Source: Ichthyophis bannanicus (taxonomy: Eukaryota > Chordata > Amphibia > Gymnophiona > Ichthyophiidae). From it: a stretch of 64,000 bases of DNA. Shown one piece after another: positions 50,369 through 61,483 of the stretch. The notes beneath the pieces were generated by a model, which made no database searches, was not told the DNA's origin, and saw nothing but the letters and a program-made list of their open reading frames with translations. How positions within the stretch are numbered: position 1 is the first letter of the stretch; each line of letters opens with the position of its first letter. The stretch is taken from positions 330,602,297 to 330,666,296 of the forward strand of contig CM066040.1 of the NCBI GenBank assembly GCA_033557465.1. The letters are read 5' to 3'. The translations under genes and the position numbers were made by a program.

Positions 50369-50528
50369 GACTGAGGTAAGATGGCACCTTTAGGCGGGAA
50401 GGGAACCGCGCATGCGTGCCTGCATTCCCAAAGGCTTTCATGGAAAGCTGGTGAAATGCTCCGCTGGGGCTTCATCGGCGTCGATGACACCCATATGTGA
50501 GGACTGACTTCCTGCTTGGTCCTGGAGA
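50369..50528 (-). repeat. DIRS F terminal repeat (element left end)
   Basis: Inverted partner of 44758-44945, ending GCTTGGTCCTGGAGAA at 50528. Confidence 0.9.
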
Positions 50529-50800
50529 ATACCTCTATTAGGCATTCTAAAGAGTTTCCTCCAGGATTGGATGGGAATGTTTTAAAGAGCAGAGAGAAGA
50601 AGGGACAATGTAGTTTGGGACAATTAGGAGAACATAAAATACTGGATTTTGAGACTCTTCAAGATAGAGATGGGTTGTCTCCTAATAATTAATTTCCAAA
50701 TTTGCTGCTCTGATCTTGGTTCAGAGTGAAGGACTGTTTACAGGAACTATTCATGCCTAGATCATCCTTTGAACAACTGTGCACTAAACTAGCCTTGTGA
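50529..50800 (+). mobile_element. L1-like LINE (+), segment 3
   Basis: C-terminal ORF2 region of the L1-like LINE after DIRS F; weak text without a catalytic motif, assigned by continuity. Confidence 0.5.
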
Positions 50801-51140
50801 AGTGAATGGTAGAAACCATTATAAAGAATAAAATTACACAACCAATCTAAATGTATATAGTTGACGTTAGATATATATTATCAATAGCTCCTTATTTATT
50901 TATATAGACAGCTTGGTATGCCACCTTATCCTTCAATCCCTATAGAATAGCTCCAGATCCAGGCAGCTACTTTGTATATAGTTTAATGTTTTCTATGGTT
51001 CTTTTTAATTGTTCACTGTAACTGGTTTGTTCAATGTAAACCACTCCTGATCTCTGAAAGGGGCGGTATATAAAAACTGTATAAATAAATAAATAAAGTA
51101 AGTATATAGTCATGGTTTAATGGGAGAAAGCGAACATCAA
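50801..51140 (+). mobile_element. CR1 fragment (+) holding an L2/SINE-tail insertion
   Basis: MVETIIKNKITQ (50806-50842) and SHGLMGESEHQ (51109-51140) are adjacent pieces of CR1 RT. Between them lies an insertion at about 50863-51100, ending in CGGTATATAAAAACTG and TAAATAAATAAATAAAG, flanked by GTATATAG on both sides (50855-50862 and 51101-51108). Confidence 0.7.
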
Positions 51141-51660
51141 GGTCCTCTTGCAATTTTTCACAATCCTCATGGTTTTAACAACTTTGAATTATTTTGTGTC
51201 ATCAGCAAATTTGATTACCTCACTCATTCCCATTTCAAGGTAATTTAATATATGTTAAAAAACAGCTGACCCAGCATAGATCCCTGGGGTACTCCACTAT
51301 TCACCTTTCTCCATTGGGAAAATTGGCCATTTAGCCCTAACCTCTGCTTTCTATCTTTTAACCAGTTCCTGATCCACAGTAGTATACTGCCTCCTATCCC
51401 ATGACTTGTAATTTTGCAAAGAGTCTCTCATGAGGGACCTTGTCAAAGGATTTTTGAAAATCCAGTTACAATATATCAATTGACTCACCTTTTGTCTACC
51501 TGTTATTCACACCTTCAAAAAAACATAACAGATTAGTAAGATAAGACCATCCTTGGCTAAAGCCATGTTGGTTGTCTCCCCTTAAGCCATTACTATCAAC
51601 ATGTTCAGTAATTTTGTTCTTTATAATGGTTTCTACCATTTTTCCCGGCACCAACATCAG
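51141..51660 (-). mobile_element. CR1 fragment (-), inverted relative to the previous one
   Basis: The minus strand carries the same CR1 text as 1-742: the SVPGK/KMVETIIKNKIT region near 51640-51590, then YIVTGFSKIL and KVPHERLFAKLQVMG further on. The tail-to-tail arrangement with 50801-51140 places two copies in opposite orientation inside the L1. Confidence 0.75.
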
Positions 51661-52060
51661 TATTCATTGTATTGTTGCCGCCCACCTGGAGATTGCAAAG
51701 GCATGGAGATAAGCGGTATTGCCACCATAAGAGTCTTCTCTCTGGCGGGTTAAGTAAATATCTTTCTTATCAAAGCTCAAGGCAATGAGGTATCTCTGGG
51801 TGCTATGTTTTGAGAAAATGTGGGCTCCATATATCAATTGGGTGCAGGCCCAAAAATTTAGAAATAATGACTCTTGAGCATTATGAGTTTTTAGGTGTAG
51901 GTATTCGTCAAGATTGGTAGTATGGGGGAGAGTACAGGTGGAATTGTAGATAGGTGGTTTGAAATATCAAAATGTGAATGATTTGTGTTTTTGTCTCTCT
52001 TGTACATTTGTTTTATATGGGTATCTATGCAAGTCAATAAAAATCTGATTAAGAAAAAAA
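51661..52060 (+). mobile_element. L1-like LINE (+), 3' end
   Basis: The last ORF2 residues and 3' UTR end with GTCAATAAAAATCTGATTAAG and a short A tail at about 52050-52061. This fixes the 3' end of the LINE that starts at 36480. Confidence 0.7.
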
Positions 52061-52701
52061 CAGAGGATGGTTTTATCAGATTTAGGTCTTGTCAAACAGC
52101 TGATAAATTTCTTTGACTTGGTGACCAGAGAATTGAATCAAGAGAGAGAACTAGATGACACAGTTCTGCGTATGCGACTTAAACATAAACTAAGCCTACT
52201 TGGTAAGGGCCATAAAATGAATGACTATGTGAGAAACTGGTTGAACTGGAGGTGACTAATGGTAAATGGGGTTCTCATTGAGAAACTAAGGAAAGGGCCG
52301 TTACCAGTGGTCTACCACAGGGATTGATCCCTGGTCTGGTTTTTTTTTCAATATTTTTTAAACAGTATCATGGAAGAGCTGTTGTATGAGGTTTGTCTTT
52401 TTGCAGATGATACCAACATTTGCATAAGGGTTGACATACTCGAAGGTGAGAAAATTATAAGGAAGCTTGAGAAATAGTTTAGTTTAGCAGTTAAGATTTA
52501 ATGCAAAAAAATTTGGGGTCATGCATTTAGACAGCAAAAATTCAGGGGAACAGTACAAAGTAAGGGGTGAAGTTCTGTGCATGAGAGTACAGTCTAATGA
52601 CCTTAAGTTAGCCAAACAGATAGATAAGGTGACAGCAAAAACCAGAAGAATGTTTGGGTGCATAGAGAGAGGAATGGCCAGCAGGAAAAAGCAGGTCATA
52701 T
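52061..52701 (+). mobile_element. CR1-like LINE (second lineage), left of the ERV
   Basis: Text of a CR1-like RT in broken frames: SGLPQGLIPGLVFF near 52299, LFADDTNICIRV near 52407, KTRRMFGCIERGMASRKKQ near 52640. The sentence is cut at 52701 by the retroviral LTR and continues at 60727 (LWLDHIF...). Confidence 0.75.
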
Positions 52702-53342
52702 TGTAGCAGCAGATAAGCATGCAATAAATAAAACCAGGAGTCGTTTCAAGGATCCAAGCCAGTTTAATGTGCACATGGCTCAAGCAATAATCAAATTCAA
52801 AATGGCTGAGCAATGGCTTCTAGTAAAACAACAACTTTTATAGCTTTCTTGTCCATTCTAAGCATAGGCAAACTTTTCATTGGTCCCAGTAACCCCTCTC
52901 ACCCATCTATTGGTCCTGGTACTGATATGGCTACCCAATCGGGACACTGGTCTGGGCTCAGCACCTGGTTGCCCCCCTTCTAGTCCCAATTACAATGGTC
53001 AGTGTCTCTAACTTGTTACATCTTTCCTCCAAGGTCACTGGCTTGCTAAAACATGTGGGAAAGCAGGGCACTGTAACCTTTCTTTCAGCACAGTTAATTA
53101 ATTCCATAGAAGCATAGCACACCTTATCAGTACCAATTAGACTTGTTTTTCTATATTTTCTAAGTTTCGATTCTGCTTAGCTATGTTCAGTTAAACTGAG
53201 TTAAGTTTCAATTCTATGGTGTCATCATTCAGGGGGGTTTTCATTCCTCTGGGCCTAACTACAGGCTTCAGTTACAGGTCAAGCTGCTTAGGCCTGTCTG
53301 CTTAGTTCAATTAGCATGGATCATAGGCCGTCGCCTACCACA
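52702..53342 (-). repeat. ERV 3' LTR (641 bp)
   Basis: Begins TG and ends CA on the plus strand. On the sense (minus) strand a TATAAAA box lies at 52842-52836. Differs from the other LTR only at two bases and by lacking 4 bp near 53302. Confidence 0.95.
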
Positions 53343-53357
53343 TTCTCCCCTTTGATT
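53343..53357 (-). promoter_or_regulatory. ERV polypurine tract
   Basis: On the sense (minus) strand a purine run AAAGGGGAGAA directly precedes the 3' LTR: the plus-strand primer site. Confidence 0.8.
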
Positions 53358-53439
53358 ATTCTCACCCGCATGTTAATAAGGTGTGAGAATCAAATCACAT
53401 AATACTAGGTAAAGGTATCACTCTGTGGTATAGGGTAGT

Positions 53440-54110
53440 AAGTTCACATAGCTAGTATCTTTGTAGCTGCCTTATGCTCTACAGTGTTATTAATAACTGA
53501 AGTTATCATTCGCAAGCAAAATGGCAAGAAACAAGGGAGCAACAAGCAGATAGTCAAAGTCCATAATTTGGCAAGAGTGGGAAAAAGAACTAAAGGATTA
53601 GAAGGTTCAGGAGCATTTATGCCGGACCACCAAGATGTCTTCTTTGTTGTGCTGTTGTAAAACTTCTGATTTAGACAGTCCAGCTGTCCGATCTTCATAG
53701 CAAATTGTGGTCCGGTCCGAACAAAACACAAACTGTCAACAATGGGGTGAGCCAATACCCACTCACTAGTAGTATTATGTAAATCAGTCTGATTGTAGGG
53801 GATGGAGTAATTCAGTTCTTGCGTCTCCCAGGGCCATTAGTCTCCCATCTTAGTTCCTCCACAAAAGAAACAGTCAGAAGTGTGGAGACTAGATGCTATT
53901 GCTCCAGCAAGTTCAAGAAACAAGTTCTGGGAGGCATGAGGAGTTGCAACGGTGGCTTGCATAGCCTTCTAGAAAGTCAAGATCTAGAACAACTTTTGGA
54001 TTGGAGAGTATACCAATGCAAGTATAGGAAGAATGATAAAACAAGGTCTGAGTGACCTTCGGTCCAGTTCATGTTGTACTTATACAGGCTGCCCAGGGAG
54101 ATAAGGCAAA
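53440..54110 (-). pseudogene. ERV env-like remnant
   Basis: The minus-strand frame 53755-53444 and flanking broken text have several N-x-S/T sites, paired Cys, and a hydrophobic stretch (LWTLTICLLLPCFLPFCL, near 53545) followed by a short tail. This looks like a surface-protein start joined to a membrane-anchor end, with the middle deleted. No fusion or immune-related motif can be assigned. Position between integrase and 3' LTR supports env. Confidence 0.5.
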
Positions 54111-54580
54111 AGTAATTTCAAAGCACTCCAAAACTGTTGCCAGAATAAAACAATAATAATAATTCATAATGGGCATAGTCTCTGGAAAAGTGGTGGAACT
54201 GTCGACTTCCACAACAGATAACAGATGTAGGGTTGATTGTAGATCCTCAAGCTTCTGCGGTACGTAGACCTACCAGCTTTTTGGCAGGAGTAGGGCTGTA
54301 GATTCCAAAGTATCACTGTCCTCTGGGATGTCTCAATTTCTTAAAATATCATAGCATAGTCTCTTAGGCTATTATTGCTTTCTTAGAGCAGTTCACTCTT
54401 TAGAAGATCAAAACAGTCTTTTCAGAGTATTTAAACACAGTCTCTTAGAAGATTCAATTTCTTAACACAACACAGTCTCTTTCTGATGATTGCAGTTTTT
54501 TTTTTTTTCCAGATGCGAAGCTTACTTTCAGATAAACAAACAGTCTTGAAATAGTGCAGTTTCTGAGGGACCAATAAGTC

Positions 54581-57120
54581 TTAGGTCCGTGGTTGTTGTC
54601 GTAGGGTGAGGTGCAATGGAGTCTCAGGATGCTGTACAGTAGTCCAGTGATCAGGTTCAAGAGCAGCTGCTGGCTTCACTTGATTATGATGGATCCAAGG
54701 TTCAAATTCTGCGACTTTTACTGCAGTTGGAGTTGACAAGATGACAACATAGGGTCCCCTCCAATGCAGGGCTAACAGTATCTTTCTCCACTCTTTGATC
54801 CACACCGAGACTCCAGGCTTGAAAGGATGCAGGGGTGCAGGCAAATTGATGGGTAATCGATTTTGTACTCAGGTATGAAGACTCCTGCAAAACAGAACTT
54901 AAAACCAATAGTTCATGTCTAATAATTTCAGATCCTATCTGTCTCATATCTCCTTTTATTTCCTATACAATAGGCAGGGGTTGCCCATACAGAATCTCAA
55001 AAAAGGGAAACTCCTAAAGACTTAGCAGGGGCTAAGTATATCCTAAGAAGGGCTATGGGAAGAACCTGGGGCCATTTCAGGTAAACCTCTTGGCAAAGTT
55101 TAGACAACTGAGATTTCAGGGTTCTATTCATACATTCTACTTTTCCTAAATTCTGAGATCTATAGGCAGTATGTATCTGTTAATATCAATATCTTGGGGC
55201 TATACTTAATGGACTTGCTTCCTAAGGTTATCCACCCTCATTCTTTGTACAGGGCCCCATATGCATGCAAGGTTGTAAGGGCATACTTGGAATCTGGGTA
55301 CACATTTAGACAAGGCTCTTTTCCTATTGTTAGTGCTCTAGTGAGGGCTATCAGTTCAGCTTTCTGTGGTCAAGTTTCTGGGACTAGAGCTGAGGACTCA
55401 ACTACCAAATCAGGGGTCACCACTGCATATCTAGCACAACAATGTCCATTGATGATGAAACTGCCTTCAGCTACAAAGAAAGTCTGTTCAGGGTTCTCCA
55501 GAGGGACATCAGTCAAATCCAGGTGGCTTGAGAATACAGTGTCCATAATTTCTAAACAGTCATGATCAGGGGATCAAGACTAACTGATAACAACATAGCA
55601 TGATTGAAAGCTTGACTGACCCTTCAGTTGTATCTGGGGTTTTCACACAACATACTCTAATACTTCAACATTCATAGATTTGTTAGCTAGTAATTTCCTT
55701 TGTATTTCATATTGGTTAGAACAGAGTGTGGTACAGTAACTTGAAGATTCTGTCTCAAAGGGATTTTTCTTTTAGTTTTTGCTTACTAGGAAGGCTGTAG
55801 CTGTAACAGCTTCTCAAATAAGGTCCAAGAGATTGAGTCAACACTCCTAGAACATTTCCTTGTGACTCATGAACATAGAGACTGAAAGGTTTTCTGGACA
55901 TCGGGTAGACCCAGAATTGGTGACAACATCAGAGTGTTTTTCAAAGATCAAAAGGCTGCATTCCTATTCAAGTCCCCATTCCAATGGAGACTTTTTCATT
56001 CCTTTGGTAGCTTGATACAATGTGATACAATGGTTTTGCTAGCAGCGCAAAATTGGGGATCCATATACAACAGTACCCTGTGGCACCCAAGAAGGCTCTC
56101 ACTTGCCTCCTGGTGGTTGGAGTAGGAATACTGCATACAGCTGCTTTGCATTTTGGTCCCAGGCCTCGAATTCCGCTGGACAACTGGAATCCTAGGTGTT
56201 TAACTTGTTTGGCATAATTGCACCTTAGCTTTTGAGACTTTGTATCCAGCCTCATTAAGAGGGTGCAAAAGTTCACTGATGGCTTGTAGACATTCACTTT
56301 CTGAGTTGGTGGCTATAAGCAAGTTGTCCACATATTGAAGTAGAATTTTTTTTTTTTTTCTGGAGTTTCTGGATAACTTGTCAAATCTTTTGCTGAGTGA
56401 GGTGAGTTCTTGAATCCTTGAGGTAATCTTGTCCAGATGAGTTGGCCCCGCCTCCTTGTAGTGGGGTCTTGGGCTAAGCGTATACAGAAAAAGGCATCTT
56501 TTTAAGTCCAGAATGGTAAAATATATATCTTCAGCAGAGATCAGTTCCAAGAGAATATAAGGATTTTGGTACCACTGGTTGTATAGTTTCAGCTGCATCA
56601 TTCATTCTTCTTAGATCCTGCACTGGGCGGTAGCCACCTGTCCCAGGCTTCTTGACTGGCTTGAGGGTGACAATGACAGGGGCTATGTTCTTCGCTAGGC
56701 CAGGTGGATTATCTTCTGCCCATCCTCCAGGTGGGGCTATGAGGTTGGTAAGTGTACAGCTTGTTGCTTTGGATGCAGGTGAATAGAACCGCCATTCTTC
56801 TTCTTGGGGGACAGTTAACACCATCAGGCCAGCAGATTTTGAGTTTCATTTTTTTCCCCTTCAACAAAGGATATCTGTGCTTGAAACTTTGCAAGCAGGT
56901 CTCGGCCCAAAAATGGAATAGGGCATTCAGGCATATACAGGAACTGGTACATTATTATTATTATTATTTTTTTTTTTTAGTTCACACATGCGGTTCTGCA
57001 AAAAAGGCTTTGTGGCCTTAGTCCCAGTAGCTCTGATAATGGTGGTGCATCTAGAAAAACACAGGGGCTACTAGCTTTAGTATTCTGCTCCTGTATCCCC
57101 CATAAAAGTCCATATATTGG
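54581..57120 (-). pseudogene. ERV pol remnant (protease, RT, RNase H, integrase)
   Basis: Sense order from high to low coordinates: a DTGAE protease motif near 57110-57070 in broken frames; RT with GGYRPVQDLRRMN near 56640-56600, and the catalytic YVDN in place of YVDD near 56330; RT connection ATGYCCIWIPNFALLAKPLY near 56080; RNase H in an open stretch 55565-55194 (CPQKAELIALTRAL, PDSKYAL); the second half of the integrase core near 55150-54960 (MNRTLK); and the integrase C-terminal domain 54844-54581 (WRGPYVV, STPTAVKV). The first half of integrase seems deleted. The wording is gammaretrovirus-like. Frameshifts and stops separate every domain, so no functional Pol is encoded. Confidence 0.85.
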
Positions 57121-59350
57121 TCCCCTATTTTTCAGACTGACTCCTGGGGACCCAGGGAAACTGGAGAGTCCGGTCTGGCCTAGTCTTCATCCATGCTGTA
57201 GCCCTCTTCGGCTGCCACTCACGCTATAGCTGCTTCACTCTCGTGCTGAAACACTGTGCTTGGTTTTATTCTATGACTCTGCAATCAAGTACTCCCTCCT
57301 CCCCTCCTGGGGTGGAGTCAAGATACGGGCATTCACTTCTCTAATGTCCTTCTTTTTCTATAATGGGTGCACTGATTTGCACCCAGTGGAGGCCTGCTAC
57401 TTCTGCGGCCTCTTACACGTTCTCTGGTCCTTTGATTAGGAGAATCTCCTCCACATCATTCGACTAAAATATTCTCTTTTTCCATCTTACAATTTTTACA
57501 TTCTCTGTCCCTCTTCAACAATCCACATACTTTTCTGATCAACTTTTCATTTAACCATTATGCCCGCAAATTCATCCAGTTCTCTGCAATTTCCGTTCAT
57601 TAGTTCAATCAAGTCCTAAAACTTCTCAGTGTATAATGCAGGTTTTTTTTGTTTTTTTTTAAATGATCTACTTCTCTGCTGTGGGCACATTAGTTCACGC
57701 CTACCGGGGGGGTGACATCATCGGTGGACTGGGCTCCATCCCCCCCTTAAGCACTCTGAACAGAGCTACTTACAGAGAGAGAGAGAGACGAGACAGGATA
57801 TCTAGAGATTCTGGGGCAAAATACTAGCAGAATTTCACATAGCATTCCTGATTGGGACAGAGACATTTCATAGTCTTCAGTAAATCCCTTACTGAAATTC
57901 TTGATCATACTTGAAACGACACTTATTATTTCTGTAAACATAGGGCAGGCAGGAAACACTTAGATTGAGCACATACATCCATTATGCTTATTGCAACTTA
58001 TTCCAAACAGGAACAATTTAGATACAGTTTTTAAAATATCTTATAGAGAGAACTATAGCTATCTGTTACGTATGACTAGAATTAAATTTCTTAGCAACTG
58101 CTAGCCGTAATCAGCATGTCTCTGCAAAAGAAATTATTACTTTTTTTAGTTCAGAAAGCAAATATTCAAAAGACATTCCGGATATTTTTCATAAAGTACA
58201 GCACACCTTTCCCTTTTTTCAAATACAGAAAAACAGATTAATTTATCTTAAAAGCCAATATTGTAAAGGTCAGTGTAGCTAACTGATTTGTTCATTAGTA
58301 ACTAGTACAGAGTTTCAAATGACTTATACTTGTTCATAAAAAGGTTAGTGCAAACACTCCGCAAGATAAACTTTTTTTTTTTTTAAAACTTTGATTGAAT
58401 GAATCCTTTATTTTAAATAAACAAGAGAGACTGCTCAATCAGGAATGGCCGTCTCATTCCCTAGTAAGCTGTGTGAGCCACACCCCTTCGCTCACTGGAA
58501 ACGAAATGATCACAGTTTCACAGAGACATGCTAGCAAGAATCATTTAAATCAGTGTCAAGTCGTGATCTAATAATTACTTTGTAGGTTTATAAGTCGAAG
58601 GAAATAAACCCAAAAACAGTTTGCTTAGTTTATCATTTCTGAAAGGTAACAATAATATACAGACAAAGCAGAGAATATAACTAAAAACAGTTTACGGAGC
58701 TCCGATGAGGTTAATTCGACCTTCAAAACTAAAATCCTGACTAAATATTCCTATCGAATGGTATATACAGTAATACCTAACCATAGCAGAAGGAACATTA
58801 TTATTAAAAACATATTAAATAAAACAGGTACAATTTTCCTGACATAAGCACAAACTAACAGCATTGAGATTTAAGCCTGCACAGGTTTAGAAAGACGACA
58901 CTGTACATTCTTTCCTTCAGACACGCCCCCTGTCAGCTTTTCACACTGTCTGTGCTCTAGGAAAACAGAATGAGGGAGAGAAGTCCTTGATTTTAAAGTA
59001 GCGTTTTACGTCTTCTTTCTTCCTTTCTTAATACTATTTTCTTAACCGGTAAACTGTCACAAATTACCCAACAGAATAATCTCACATTTATAACAGAAGG
59101 GAAACTCGTGGTTTCAACAGAGAACAAAAAAACAGATACACAGTAAGACGGACAATACACCAAACGCTTCCTCCGTTTCGCGACCTAGATGCAGTCACCC
59201 GTCTAGGAACTGCGCTAGTCCAGAGTCCACTCTTGCTTGGTCCGTGCTGCCAGACCTCTCATTCACACAATCATGCTAGCAACGTATCTCAGAATGCATT
59301 CCTTTCTATCTATTCTGACTAGTCTTATCCAATTTCCCAATTACAAAAAG
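57121..59350 (-). other. ERV 5' interior without recognisable Gag
   Basis: About 2.2 kb where gag is expected. I find no long frame and no capsid or zinc-knuckle motif. AT-rich text, with a GAGAGA run near 57775 and T-rich runs near 57640 and 58370. It could be decayed gag or replaced DNA. Confidence 0.5.
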
Positions 59351-59359
59351 GACGGGGGT

Positions 59360-59665
59360 TTCACCCGGCGAATACCCATGCGGGGTTACTCGGCCCTTCC
59401 TTGAGAGGTGATCATGCTCTCTTACCAATTCCCAATATCTCGAGATTACAAATTCCAAGTTCCTGTCTGTTCTGACTAGGCTAAATCATGATTTATTTTT
59501 TTTTTAACAGCTGTACCTCGCGAATACTCATGCAAGGATTTTCAAACAAATTTTCCCCACGCATACTCATGTAGGGACCTCGCGCATACTCATGCGAGGT
59601 TGACTTAAGTCTTACCAAACAAAAAGGACGATGGCTTCGCCTTGCGCATACTCATGCAAGGGTAA
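59360..59665 (-). repeat. repeated hairpin units in the ERV leader
   Basis: Five copies of a ~22-bp imperfect palindrome of the form CCTCGCGCATACTCATGCGAGG (variants near 59371, 59517, 59557, 59580 and 59640). Copies 1 and 5 lie within a larger duplication that also repeats AAAAGGACG and CCTTGAGAGG..GATCA. In the sense RNA each can fold around a GCAUGAGUAUGC core. Position downstream of the PBS suggests leader structure; a packaging role is speculation. Confidence 0.75.
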
Positions 59666-60054
59666 TAGGACCGTCCTTGAGAGGGGATCAGTGCTCTCAT
59701 TACCAAATTCCAAATTCCAAGTTCCAAGTTCTCGAGATTACAAGTTACAAGTTTCAAATTCTTACCAAAGTTTCAAACTGCAGTTCTAACTCATCTGTCT
59801 AGACAGGTTTTCAAAACTATACTTACCAGATCTGGTTCCCAAGCTTCTGAGTTGGATCCTGGACTCCCCCGGGTCGGAAGTGTTGGCCAGCTGGACTCAG
59901 TGCCTGCCGAGGCCAGGCAGAACCCCCTCCGATTCAAGAGGATCGGTGGGCCCAGGGAAATTCCCCTGCATCGGATTGGCATGGCTCCAACTGGACCAAA
60001 CCTCAAGGCGAATTACGTGGATTTATTCACTTGAACACCATCCACCACTCGCAC

Positions 60055-60072
60055 TTCCCGGCCAACGCACCA
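60055..60072 (-). promoter_or_regulatory. ERV primer-binding site, tRNA-Gly
   Basis: On the sense strand TGGTGCGTTGGCCGGGAA begins 5 nt after the 5' LTR. It is complementary over 18 nt to the 3' end of tRNA-Gly (TCC type, ending ...CCAACGCA plus CCA), recalled from known vertebrate tRNA sequence. Confidence 0.85.
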
Positions 60073-60077
60073 AGAAA

Positions 60078-60722
60078 TGTAGCAGCAGATAAGCATGCAA
60101 TAAATAAAACCAGGAGTCGTTTCAAGGATCCAAGCCAGTTTAATGTGCACATGGCTCAAGCAATAATCAAATTCAAAATGGCTGAGCAATGGCTTCTAGT
60201 AAAACAACAACTTTTATAGCTTTCTTGTCCATTCTAAGCATAGGCAAACTTTTCATTGGTCCCAGTAACCCCTCTCACCCATCTATTGGTCCTGGTACTG
60301 ATATGGCTACCCAATCGGGACCCTGGTCTGGGCTCAGCACCTGGTTGCCCCCCTTCTAGTCCCAATTACAATGGTCAGTGTCTCTAACTTGTTACATCTT
60401 TCCTCCAAGGTCACTGGCTTGCTAAAACATGTGGGAAAGCAGGGCACTGTAACCTTTCTTTCAGCACAGTTAATTAATTCCATAGAAGCATAGCACACCT
60501 TATCAGTACCAATTAGACTTGTTTTTCTATATTTTCTAAGTTTCGATTCTGCTTAGCTATGTTCAGTTAAACTGAGTTAAGTTTCAATTCTATGGTGTCA
60601 TCATTCAGGGGGGTTTTCATTCCTCTGGGCCTAACTACAGGCTTCAGTTACAGGTCAATCTGCTTAGGCCTGCCTGTCTGCTTAGTTCAATTAGCATGGA
60701 TCATAGGCCGTCGCCTACCACA
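60078..60722 (-). repeat. ERV 5' LTR (645 bp)
   Basis: Same sequence as 52702-53342 with two substitutions (near 60322 and 60659) and an extra TGCC near 60671. Confidence 0.95.
60212..60218 (-). promoter_or_regulatory. ERV 5' LTR TATA box
   Basis: TATAAAA on the sense strand, about 134 bp before the LTR/interior boundary, as expected for a U3 promoter. Confidence 0.6.
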
Positions 60723-60726
60723 ATAT

Positions 60727-61275
60727 TGCTCTGGTTAGACCACATCTTCAAAAAGATATAAACCAGGCACAATCAGTCCAGAGAGCAGTTATTAAAATGG
60801 CCAATAATCTTTGTCATAAAGCATATGAGAACAGATTTAAAGATCTGAACATGTTTACCTTGGAGGAGAAGCAGGATAAGGAAGCAACATCAGAGACATT
60901 TAAATATCTCCAACATATAAACTGTCTTGAGGACATGGAAAGGCGGTATAGAAGAAATGCTAAATAAATAAATGCACAGGATGCAGGCCTTTTCCAACAG
61001 AAAGGGGGGCTCTGAAACAAGGCCTCATGGGAAAAGGGTGACAGGAAGTAGAATCAGGAGAATCCAAAAATAGAGTTCTTTACTGAAAGGATGGTAGATG
61101 CATCTAGCAACCTCCCAGTTTAGGTGCTGGAGATAAAGACAGTATCTGAATTCAATAAGACATGGGTCAAGTACAGAGTTTCTTTGATGGAGTGCAAGGG
61201 ATTGTAGAGACTGACTGATTGATTTGGAAGGGCAGACTGGATAGACTATATAATCTTTTTATGATGTTATGTAGT
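60727..61275 (+). mobile_element. CR1-like LINE (second lineage), right of the ERV
   Basis: Continuation of 52061-52701 after the ERV: thumb/C-terminal wording RFKDLNMFTLEEKQDKEA near 60838, then the 3' end with GGGCAGACTGGATAGACTAT and TTTTTATGATGTTATG at about 61230-61272. A small tail-like AGGCGGTATAGAAG with TAAATAAATAAA sits at 60940-60972 and may be a separate insertion. Confidence 0.75.
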
Positions 61276-61483
61276 TTGTAGTATATCATGGGGTATGTGA
61301 TATGTCCATCATGCAGAACGTGACTTCTGTGTAATCATATATGATGATCTGAAGGTAGTAAAACATTGTGACAAGGTAGTTGCTATTATGCATAGGGAGA
61401 GGAAATAATGGTAGCAAAAAGAATGTAATAATGCCATTGTTCAGATCATTGGTATCCATCTCTGGAGATACCATCTAAAGGAG
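61276..61483. other. unassigned spacer
   Basis: About 200 bp without recognised gene or repeat. Confidence 0.4.

Larger units (their letters stand above)
44758..50528 (-). mobile_element. DIRS-type retrotransposon, copy F
   Basis: A complete 5.8-kb element on the minus strand: gag at high coordinates, then RT/RNase H, recombinase, ICR and terminal repeats. Same subfamily as E. Inserted in the L1-like LINE, whose text flanks it on both sides. Gag is open; RT and recombinase each have a frameshift, and the RT active site is altered (YLDN). No long target duplication. Confidence 0.94.
52702..60722 (-). mobile_element. gamma-like endogenous retrovirus, internally defective
   Basis: Two direct LTRs bound a 6.7-kb interior on the minus strand. 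The 4-bp target duplication is ATAT at 52698-52701 and 60723-60726. A tRNA-Gly primer-binding site and a polypurine tract flank the interior. Protease, RT, RNase H and integrase remnants lie in the usual order; no Gag ORF is visible and the env-like remnant is short. By eye the LTRs differ by two substitutions and one 4-bp indel, so insertion is recent although the genes are already broken. Confidence 0.93.
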
